In this document: positions 55,275 to 64,000 of the stretch, in pieces | Numbering within the stretch: the first letter of the stretch is position 1 | Layout of the letters: every line of letters begins with the position of its first letter | Notes under the pieces: model-generated | What the model was told of the DNA's origin: nothing | The model's input: the letters and a program-made list of their open reading frames with translations, nothing else | Databases searched by the model: none | Position numbers and translations under genes: made by a program | Assembly: GCF_030272615.1 (NCBI RefSeq) | Contig: NC_081415.1 | Coordinates: 376,913,392 to 376,977,391 of the forward strand | Source of the DNA: Cryptomeria japonica | Lineage: Eukaryota > Streptophyta > Pinopsida > Cupressales > Cupressaceae | Length of the DNA stretch: 64,000 nt | Direction of reading: 5' to 3'

Positions 55275-56853
55275 GTGGAGACCTCTTATTGGTCTCTTTT
55301 ATATTATGCCATTTAGGATTTGTTATCCTAAAATTTGCATTGAACTAACTCTAGGATTTTAGAAGTCAACTCTTTGGGGAAGGGAGAAGGGTTTGACCTA
55401 AAGAAATAATCTAAATTTAGGGCATTGCGCCTGAACTCAAAATGCTTTAAATATCAACTAAAAGCAAGGAACACAATATTTCTTAACAAGAGCACATAAT
55501 ACCACAATCTCTTTATAGCTAGAGAGAGAACAAAACACATTAGGTCATCCAGACACATAACACAATATTTAGGTCTCTCTGTGAGATACATCTATTAAGG
55601 CCAAAGATAATAACATATCTTTCACTATCTCAGGGTCTTCTATTGATATTTTTGAATAAGCATGATATAACATCCATTTAATCAATATAAGCAAATGGAG
55701 TGAAAAAACATATGATTCAAGAACTATATGATTAAATGGAGATCATAAGAGCTATGCAACACTCAAGCAATTATCATACTTGCACATAGAATTCTAAGCC
55801 ATTCATTAAGAATGAAACACACAAAAAGGCGACTAACAACATGGCTCGATGTGCTTCCTTCTTTCATTCATGAATTAAAATTAAAGTCTAAGTAAGGCTA
55901 TTACTATATTGCTAAAAGGTTAGTTTCTTCCCCTAAATCATCCAGAAGTTTTTTTAACAAAATTTCGTTGGCCCTTTTGAAAAAACCCCATCATAAAACT
56001 GATAAAAACCTTAAATAGAAAGATTGCCACATTTTTGTTGCGTGGAATTTTATCATGATGGCTAGTGCAACTGCTTTTGTAAAAATGATCCTAGTTCCAT
56101 CATTCGTCTGCCACCTCTCCTAATAGAAGAACTTTTTAGCACCCTCCTCACCTTTTGGTTGTGACAAAAAAGATGTGAGGAGAACAAAACGTGAAGAGGC
56201 GGCTTTTCGATAAATATCAATATTCGATTCTTCAAGGACAACTAAACATCAGCTTGGTGTAGAATGAAAACTCCATACTTGTTTAGTAGGCTAGGAACCC
56301 ACTCAAGACATGTGCCAGGATGATAGGGCTTCATTCATTCTTTTCCCTTTTGAATATCTGAAAAGTACGAGTAGGCGACTCGTGGTGGGATCCTGGAGCA
56401 ACTTTTGGAAACCGTGGTATCAAGGAAACTTTTGGAAACCGTGGTATCAAGGAAAACTTAGGCCGAGGGCTCCTCAAATCTCCACTCAATCAACATGTGG
56501 CATCAACACACTCTGCAATAAAACTAAGGGAAAGAAAATGTAAAAAACATGAAGCGAAGCAAAAGGAGAAGCCCGAAGACCCTTGTAGATTAATCTATAG
56601 ATGTGGTGACTCTATGGGGTTCCTCGCTTGTGGGAAAAACTAGCCCAAAACTCTAGTTGTGCATCAAAACTGCAAGCAGGAGATGAAGGAGAATTAGTTA
56701 TAACTTTTACAGTATAGACTGTAAAGGCTGCCAGTTTGCATCAAATGGTGGAGCATAAAGTTGTAATGAGCCATAAGCCTTGTCCAACTCAATCATTTTT
56801 TGGAAAGACAAAATGTTTGTCACAAACATAGAAGCTTCTATGTGGAAACCCAG
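55275..56853. other. intergenic DNA without a recognisable gene
   Basis: AT-rich sequence with no protein family resemblance. A perfect 26-bp direct repeat with period 27 lies at 56400-56425 and 56427-56452 (AACTTTTGGAAACCGTGGTA and six more bases). The end of the minus-strand element lies somewhere in this interval; no LTR was identified. Confidence 0.4.
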
Positions 56854-59800
56854 TCACACTAAGAGGTGAATAATTTGCTCTATTTTAGTCACATTGGGAT
56901 TAGAACCAGTGATCTGTATGAAGGGATGATTTTGTTGCTTTTGCTCCAATAATTGCCTCATCTGCTCTACGTTAAGAACTAATTCGTTTGATTGAAAAGG
57001 AGAAGGGAGGCCCAATTGGATCAACTGATCCATTTCATCTTTTGCCCATGACATTGCATTTTCCAGGGCCCGAAGACACTCTTTGCTCTGCAAAGTTGCT
57101 AAGTGACATTTAATAAACTCACACGCCTTTCTAACAGCTTGCGTTCGATTACTAATGCCAACGATAATTAAAGCTGTTATCATCTTTCATGTACATCTTA
57201 TCAATGAGAAGCCTTGACTCTATTGCATTTGGGATAATGGTCTATAACAATTGATCAATTGTGGATCCCACATTTGTTCTCAAATTTTGAGCTTCAACAA
57301 TATATTGCAAATTAGGTTGCAGTGATTCTATTACAAGTGCGGTTGTCGAGTGTTGCGTTGCACAACACAAGGAGACCAAGGGCACACACCTTGCAATCCT
57401 CCCCCCAGCACAAGCGAGGGGTTTGAACCTGTGACCAAGCTCTGATACCACTTGTTACAAGTGCGGTTGCCGTTGCACCAAAAGATGACCTGTTAATGCC
57501 CGATACAACCACTAGACTTATTAGAATCCACAGGAGGCAGTTAAGCCATGTCACAAACCCGAGTGCTGTGCTGCATAACACAAGAAGACCAAGGGCACAC
57601 ACCTTGCAACATATTCAACAACAATTTTGATATTTTCCCAATACGAAGTATACAATTGTTGGAGCATTGGGATGAAACATGGTTGTTGAGTAGGAACTAC
57701 TAGTTCTTTTTGTAGATTTTGAATCTTCAAATCCTTATCCTTGATGTTATTCCTTAACCTAATTGCCTCCATAGAGAGTGAGGTCTTTTCCTGGATGGCT
57801 TCAACTAATTCTTTGCTTCTTGCTTCGAGAGCAACCTCCACAATTTGTCTACCCCATTCTGCCTCATCCATCTTCCATTGGCTAGTTTGCAACTCTTGTT
57901 TCAACATCAACAATTGCCAGCTTAATTCTTCTTTTTCTTTTTGCTCGATGACATTTAAACAACTTTTACATTGACTAATTTAGTGTTTAGCCTATCCCTT
58001 TCTGCTCCCATCTCTCGTATAGATGCGATGGTTTTCTTCAATTCACCACTTTCTAAATCTTTGGCCTTGAGCTCGACCTCTTTCACTTTTACAATCTGCT
58101 CAATATTCTTCCAATTTGGCATGATCTCTACTCAACTTGAGATAGTCAGAGGTGACTACCTTTTGGGTTTCCTTCATAAATTCAACTCTATCTTGTGGGC
58201 GAGTTGAATGCATGCTTTTTCCAACTACTTGGATTGTATAATCTCCTGGGCGCATCTGTGCCTCAACCTTGATTACTTTGGGCATCTTAGATGTGATCAG
58301 GATTGCACACTGGTCTTCATCAAACATAGTTTCCATTATTGAAGTGGTGAGCTTATCAATTTCTTGGTTCCTTCTTATTGCTGCTCTCGACAATCATGCC
58401 CTTTTGATAATGTGGAAATGATTATCCACATTAGTTGGTGAGCTTATCAATTGTCCTACAAAAGGAGATCCATGGGGCAAGGCAAATAGAGCTTGGACTG
58501 TTAGCACTTGAGATTGAGTCTTAGAGGATATAGGTATTGGAAAGCTTAGAGCTCATAGGGAGAAAGTCAGGATATATGGTGATGTGGATATCAACATGGA
58601 AGAACTTGCTACAACTGATGGGGCAAATGGGAGCTTGTTAAGACAGGTAGCTTAGACATTATGGGCAGTGTAACCGCATGGATTATTGCAGGGGATGAGA
58701 GTTCAAAACTAGGGGCTTGTGGGAAAATTTGGATCTTGACCCCAGTTGAAACAAATACTAGATAAACATCGGAAATTATAATAGCCTGTTTCTTGGGTTT
58801 TTAAATCAAGAACGATTGCGTTCTTGCACTGACCAAAGGAATAGAAGAATTGGACATTGGAAACCTATTTGGAGTGGCTGGGATGACAATTGTGGGCACA
58901 AAGGACAAATAAAGGATTGATGAGGAGAACACATACTGTGATGAAAAAAGAAGAGGGGGAGAGAAACATAAATATGTCACAGAAGATAAGGAGGCTTATG
59001 AGGTCCTTGCTGCTTGCTTTTGATTTTTAGGATGTCTAGGATTTTCACTCCTCTTTATTTTCTTTATCCTGGAGAGTATTTCTATGAAGGGACACACAGA
59101 TCGAAAACTTCCCTTCTTAGCGCTTGAAGGGTTTTGAATTAGAATTGGAGGACTACTCTAGGACTACTCTATGTTGTTGCGAGTGCTGCCGCTATTCATG
59201 CTTGTTGCTCTCTAGTGTCTTGCCTTGGTGCAATTGCCTCTTGTCTGACCCTCTGTTGGTATTGAAGAGCAATCTCTTTTATCTCTTGGTCCTTAGATTA
59301 ATCAAGGTGCTCCTCATTCCACTTCTTGTCAAATACATCATCTTCATCAATGCCATCTACCTGAAAAAGTTTATCCCCTATCTCTTGATGATAGATCCAA
59401 AAGTCTACAATTTTCTTATCATTCCATCCATTATCTTTAATCTCCTTTATGCTTGGAGAGATTTTATAGGAAGCCCCGACACTGTCTATAATAGTATAAA
59501 ATCTATGCCAGGAGGGCCTTTATTGGCTACTTAAGAAGGACAAGTTTACAAGTGTTCACTCATTCAGCTCCATGGGATTTCTTCTCTCCTTCCAATATTG
59601 CCTTTGGCAATGATGTAGGGCATATTGTTTTTCTCTTAAACAACCGTCAAGATCATATTCCCACATATCACATATAATATCCAACCCAAGAAAGGTTAAA
59701 CTTGGCGATTAGTAGGGACTCTTTTCTTTTGTCTAGAGTAACTCCCCCAAATGTGTCCGGGGTTTTGTAAAGCATAGTCTTATGTGTACCTACTCCAATT

Positions 59801-61054
59801 TGGGTATGAACTATAGAAAGCTGCCTAAATAACTCAAGGGCAAGGGTTCTATCTGTTACACACATGGGTAACCTAAAGGTTTCATCAGAGAACCCATACA
59901 TACAAATCATTGTAAAATTTGTTCCACTAAACCAATCATAGGGCGGGGATATTCAGGTCATCCAATGCTTTTGCTGCTTTGAAAGTCTAGTAGGGAGTTG
60001 TTGAAATTCTCATAGAACAAGGGACAAGAAATAGTATGAGAAAGTATAATAATCTTGTGTAATTGACATCATTGGGATCAATACGTTCACAAGGTTTCTT
60101 TCTCCCAAAGAGTTTGTAGTATTGAATTGGATGAGACCATATCTTCGAAAGAAAGCAACATCTTTATAAAGTATCATATGGGCTAAGAAAGAGGAGTACC
60201 CGAATATAGACTCAATTCCCAATCCTTGTAACTGTTCAATCATGTTATGTGCAATAATGTCTGGAAAGTCCATCCAAAATTTAGCTCTGTAAGTTCGGAG
60301 CTTGTACCCCAAGGCTATGTGGGATTCCTCCACTTGTTCATCAGTCTCCTTGTCATAGATGAACACCATCATAGAAAAGGCATCTTGTAGGTCTTGTAGG
60401 AAAGAATCTCTCGACATAGGAAATTCAGGAATCTCCATCACATTGTTGCCCTTACAAACTCCTTGTTAAAGAAATCGAGCTTTTCATTTCTATCCTAAAA
60501 CTAGTACTCCATATCATTTGGGTCTTTTTTTTATCGACTTTGACTATATTAGAGGGAATGCACAACATTTCCTTGATAGCTTCCACATTAATGATGATGC
60601 AAAGCTCTCCTACTTGAATAGTCTTCGTTTGTGGGACAAAAATTGCTGCACAAACTCGTACCAATTTTGAGCAAGGAAGAACGAAGTGAACCATAAACTA
60701 CGGAAGACCTAAAAACCATATTTGTATCCCTGTCAAATCAGAATTCTATTCTCTTTCCCTCTTAAACCTTCTTTGTAGGGTGCTTTCATGGAGATTCTTG
60801 GGATTACTTTCCAACTTTGGATATGCGAAGTAATAGTAATCTACATAATCCTTGACTAGAGATGGATTAACTATGTCTTTATGCTTCACATGACCTAAGG
60901 ACTTAGTTCTCTCCAACTGGACCTTTGCAGGCATGGGAGATGAAGCGTATGAGGAGTCTGCAAAACCATTCACAAAAGGAGGCGAAGCCATTTTGAAACT
61001 TAGGGATGAAGACCGTGATAACAGGGAAATGAGAAATCCCAAGGTGGGTATCAT
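56854..61054 (-). pseudogene. copy C of the unfamiliar ORF, downstream of integrase
   Basis: Pieces in transcription order: 61054-60746 (N-terminus); 60694-60452 with LVRVCAAIFVPQT and INVEAIKEMLCIPSN; 60441-60010; 59910-59668 with MICMYGFSDETFRLPMCVTDRTLALELFRQL; a spacer; 58393-58100 with DYTIQVVGKSM; and coiled-coil pieces 57913-57613 and 57183-56854. These line up with A and B: VEAIKEML with DEAIREAF, the GF..LP...D+..LEL.RQL block, and the DY..T.V.LGK motif before a coiled coil. Repeats at 57330-57612 split the coiled coil. Many frameshifts and stops. The start lies about 420 bases after the integrase end, the place where env-like or accessory ORFs sit in plant gypsy elements. Role unknown. 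Confidence 0.6.
57330..57612 (-). repeat. dispersed repeat, copies 2 and 3, inside ORF copy C
   Basis: 57453-57612 is nearly identical to 39892-40060, and 57330-57395 is a partial second copy of the same family. Between them on the minus strand stand TGGTATCAGAGC (57439-57450) and GGTTCAAACCCC (57418-57429). The pair interrupts the coiled-coil part of copy C, so it inserted after that ORF. Confidence 0.7.
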
Positions 61055-61477
61055 TCAATTGAAATACTTTGATGCACTCCGCTTTCTTCAATTTGCAATT
61101 TAGGATACTAGTTTATTTCTCAGCTTTGTGCATGCAAGAGATAAAAGGCAAGAAAGAATATTGCCTCTTGCATGAATATTTCTAAGTAACCATCACCTTT
61201 CTAGACAAAAAAAGATTCAATTAAATGTGTTTGTACGACCAACCCACTACATCGCCAAATAGGAAAGGGAAATGCCTTGGGAAATGGTATGACAACCCAA
61301 AAAGAACGAGCAACTAAAACTTGAATTAAAGACAACTAATAATGGTCACTTCACTTAATCATTTGAATAAAGGGGAAGAGTGCTGACAAAATTCTGGATA
61401 GGCACCTAGCAAGATGTACCGCACGATACTTATTGAAAAGGGAAACACACACAACCCAAAACAACCCTAACTAATAT

Positions 61478-61931
61478 TTACAATCCCGATGGGACAACGC
61501 CTTTAATGAAATTCTTGAGGTGGATTCCGTTGACATGAATCTTGAGGGAGTTACCCTCCATGTCTTCTAATTCAAAATAATTACTTTTTTTGCATTTAAT
61601 GATGTGGAAAAGACCCCCCCACAACACATCAAACTTAGAGTGTTGACCTGGCTTGGCGACACACTCATCATATTTTAATATTAGGTCTCCCTCGTGGTAA
61701 CCCGGGTCTGATGCTTTTTTATCAAACCAACATTTGATAACTTGGTGATTTACGGTCATCAAAAGCTTTTTCTCTTTTCTCTTGAACATTCATCAACTCA
61801 GCGAGTCTAACACCCATACCATCATCTTCCTCTATCTCCAAATATTTTAGCAATTGTAATGCAGGGACCTCGATTGAAATGGGCATTACTACTTCCTTTC
61901 CGTATACAAGCTCATATGGAGATGTTTTCAA
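61478..61931 (-). pseudogene. gypsy integrase C-terminal part
   Basis: 61931-61722 starts MKTSPYELVYGKEVVMPISIEVPALQLLK, the conserved post-catalytic block of gypsy integrases (TSPfelVYG.eav.P). A frameshift in the overlap near 61760 leads to 61789-61478 with FDKKASDPGYHEGDLILKY, KPGQHSKFDVLWGG and the end VNGIHLKNF. This is the GPY/F-like C-terminal module that binds DNA. The usual GPY is changed to GGLF here. No chromodomain follows. Confidence 0.75.
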
Positions 61932-62053
61932 TACTTGATTGGGAATAATTCGATCGACTCACAAGGCTGTTCTTAGATGCTTGTGCTAATCCTTCTGATG
62001 TTTTGAGCACATCCTCTTGATCAACTTGATCAAATTATTGTTTGCTGATTCAG

Positions 62054-62686
62054 TTAATCCATTTCCCAATGGGTTTGAGGAATTTTTGAGAAAGATCCCA
62101 TGTGACAATGCAAAATTGTCACCTTAGAGCTCACAAATGCTTTTCCATTATCTGAAATAACTATTTTGGGTGCGCTAAATCTTGTCACCAATTCTTCAAC
62201 GAAGTTAGTAATCTCATATTCACTAGCATTCTTTAGAGGGAGAACCTCTGACCATCTGGTGAAATAACCTGCCGCGATCAATATCCATTTGTGTCCTGAG
62301 GTGGATGCATGATTGATCATTCCAATGAAATCCAATTCCCATTGGGTGAAAGGTTCATCCATCACAATTGGATCTAGAGACATAATAGAATTCTTTCTTT
62401 TTCCAACAAAATACTGACATTTGTGACAAGTCCTAACTAGCTGGTGACAATCAACGTACATGATAGACCAAAAGTAACCAACTTGCATGATTTTCAAGAC
62501 TGTGATCTTTGTAGAATAATGCCCTCGAATAGGACCATTATGCATTTCATTTAGAATTTTCTCGGCTTGATCATTTCCAACACAATGAAACAACACTCCC
62601 TCAATGAGGACATAACCAGATCCTTGCAACTTGTAGAATTTTCTTTTAAAAACAAAGAGTGCAGAGGGATATTTAGCTATTTGCAT
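62054..62686 (-). pseudogene. gypsy integrase zinc-binding and catalytic core
   Basis: This integrase inserts the element's DNA copy into the genome. The HHCC zinc-binding domain is present (EMHNGPIRGHYS ... CHKCQ). The core follows with the first Asp in QWELDFIGMI and the second in VISDNGKAF. The third catalytic residue, a Glu in NGLTESANNNLI, is found only after a frameshift close to 62110 and about 60 bases past the end of this frame, so the D,D-35-E set exists but not in one frame. A stop after it (near 61985) precedes the next module. Confidence 0.8.
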
Positions 62687-62875
62687 GAAAACTATCCAAT
62701 TAGTTACCCACTCATCTATTGACTGCTTGGTTAACTAGTACCACCTCCTTAGATTCATCTTCAACTTAGTTTTCTTCACTTTCTATAGCCAAATATTCAC
62801 AAAGCCCTTTCCCATGGATGACCTTTATCGACTATACCTCCACGTCATAGTTCATTACCTTTGTGATGTAATTAG

Positions 62876-63214
62876 TTATTTTTTTTGTGATTTCTCCTTC
62901 CATGATATATTCTCAAACACTTGGATGTGCACATATATCAATATTTTATTCCCAACAACTAGGTGTTGGAAATTTTTAAGCCCTTTGACAATAGCAAAAG
63001 CTTGCTTCTCCACAAAATTATACTTCATATCATAAGCCTTTACATTTCTTAAATAGAAGGCGATTGGTTGTTCACCTTTCTTATCTTCATCCTTCCAAGT
63101 TAGCATTGCAACAATGTTGTGCACACTACCATAAACATACACGATGAATTCCTTTGAAAAATTGGGGTTAGCCAACAATTGAGCTGAGGCAATGGCTTCT
63201 TTTAATTTTATCAA
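62876..63214 (-). pseudogene. retrotransposon RNase H-like domain
   Basis: The frame reads IKLKEAIASAQLLANPNFSKEFIVYVYGS and then GEQPIAFYLRNVKAYDMKYNFVEKQAFAIVKGLKNFQHLVVGN, the RNase H-like domain that follows RT in gypsy elements and removes RNA from the hybrid. The Asp usually found in yvD.S reads Gly here (VYGS), so a catalytic residue is probably lost. It overlaps the RT frame end by 47 bases in another phase, so a frameshift separates them. The region between this and the integrase (62690-62870) is full of stops. Confidence 0.75.
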
Positions 63215-64000
63215 AAGAAAACCAAGCTTCTCGAGTCCATTTGAATGCTTGGTCCTTCTTTAACATTAGGGTGATTGGTCTAACCAATCTAACAAAATCA
63301 GAGATGAATCTTCTCACAAAAGTTAATTTCCCGAGGAAAGATTGTAACCCCTTTTTGTTAATAAGAAAAGAGAGTTCTTTAATACCCTTTACTCTTTCAA
63401 TATCAATGTAAATTCCTTCTTTTGACACAACATAACCCAATAGTTTCCCTTGTGGGACTTTGAAGATAAATTTCTTAGAGTTCAAAGACACCCCAAATTC
63501 TTGACAACTTTTGAAAATTTCCTGCAAGTGATTGAAATGATCCTCCTTTTTTTTGAAAATATAGTGAGATCATCTTATCAAATTAGAAGCATCACATTAA
63601 TAAGACCTTCGAAAGCAATATCCATTGTGTGTTGAAAAGTAGCACCAACATTCAAGAGACCAAAAGGCATTTTTCCATGAGCGAAGGCTACCCACTTAGT
63701 GGTAAACATTATTTTATGTTGGTGTTCTTCTCTGACGACAACTTGATTGTACCCTAAAAACCATCTAATAATGAGAATGTTTCCAACCCTAGGACTATCT
63801 ATATAATTTGTTCCATGGAGGCCAAGGGATAATGATCTTTAAGAGAGGCCTTATTCAGATCTCAAAAATCTACACACAAGTGAATATCCCTAATTTTCGT
63901 TTGGACTAGCACCAGGTTTGATACCCATGTGTTGTGTTTGATCAGATGGATAATTTGAGAATCAATGATTTTCTTCAATTCTTGTACCATTAGGGACTCA
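63168..64000 (-). pseudogene. gypsy reverse transcriptase, partial at the window edge
   Basis: This is the right-edge fragment of RT, which copies element RNA into DNA. Visible in order on the minus strand: a block with HNTWVSNLVLVQTK and LNKASLKDHYPL (near 63800-63930), MPFGLLNVGATFQHTMDIAF (near 63615-63675), the active-site DD followed by LTIFSK (near 63565), then the thumb from 63527 (KLLGYVVSKEGI, LQSFLGKLTFVRRFI, LKKDQAFKW). The two codons before the catalytic DD are both stops (TGA, TAA), so the enzyme is dead. Sequence beyond 64000 is needed for the palm start, protease and gag. Confidence 0.8.

Larger units (their letters stand above)
56854..64000 (-). mobile_element. Ty3/gypsy (Tat-like) retrotransposon, runs off right edge
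   Basis: On the minus strand the order is reverse transcriptase, RNase H, integrase, then a large extra ORF (copy C). RT before RNase H before integrase is the Ty3/gypsy order. The GLLNVGATFQ form of the RT motif and the NGIHLKNF integrase end favour the Tat group, which often carries additional ORFs outside gag-pol. No LTR was found at the left end, and the 5' part lies outside the window. All reading frames are broken. Confidence 0.7.

Noticed and set aside
57418-57450. Pol III A and B boxes of a classic tRNA-derived SINE
   Set aside because: The two box-like strings are only about 9 bases apart, much closer than in tRNA-derived promoters. The class is left open.
59124-59534. Plus-strand 136-residue protein
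   Set aside because: It is antisense to the spacer of ORF copy C, with a hydrophobic low-complexity composition and no family match.

Overview
The window looks like nuclear DNA of a seed plant with a very large, repeat-filled genome. A gymnosperm such as a conifer fits best (inference from the huge intron, the many old degraded LTR retrotransposons and the AT-rich non-coding DNA; no species is claimed). I recognise one host gene, on the + strand. It is an OBERON/TITANIA-type PHD-finger regulator. Its first large exon lies at about 1.06-3.72 kb and its last exon at 52.93-53.50 kb. The two exons join in phase and together make a protein of about 1,077 residues with the usual family order: EAR-type motifs, helical OBERON region, Cys-rich PHD finger, C-terminal coiled coil. 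The intron between them would be about 49 kb, and nearly everything else in the window before 53 kb lies inside it.

The intron is a layered deposit of mobile DNA. From left to right it holds: (i) a Ty3/gypsy-like gag remnant at 7.3-10.5 kb whose right LTR is split by a later insertion; (ii) an array of eleven 35-nt hairpin units at 12.96-14.19 kb; (iii) a minus-strand element at 14.76-20.96 kb with a 0.94-kb LTR and a leader rich in a short GTCCGCC repeat, interrupted by a gag-only Copia-like element with a 5-bp target-site duplication; (iv) a broken copy (A) of an unfamiliar ORF family at 21.0-24.1 kb; (v) a long hairpin and a 33-bp satellite at 25.2-25.5 kb; (vi) a Copia remnant at 27.6-31.0 kb carrying a nested 720-bp deletion derivative of the gag-only family; (vii) a plus-strand element at 32.2-38.7 kb with leader, repeat array, the best-preserved copy (B) of the unfamiliar ORF, and an LTR; (viii) a G-free tract, a repeat of unclear class, and an LTR element at 40.1-46.0 kb containing a hAT-like insertion for which the sister LTR preserves the empty site; (ix) a third copy of the 0.9-kb LTR family at 46.4-47.4 kb.

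Downstream of the host gene there is a minus-strand hAT transposase fragment (54.7-55.3 kb) and then a minus-strand Ty3/gypsy element, probably of the Tat group, that runs off the right edge. Reverse transcriptase, RNase H and integrase lie at 61.5-64.0 kb. Just downstream of the integrase, at 56.9-61.1 kb, is the third copy (C) of the unfamiliar ORF family. This places that family as an accessory ORF 3' of pol, which copies A and B carry without pol.

All mobile-element genes seen are broken by stops or frameshifts. The items most worth a second look are the hairpin array, the pol-linked ORF family, the repeat arrays in the element leaders, the shared LTR promoter layout (an 18-bp telobox palindrome about 65 bp from a TATA box), and the giant intron.
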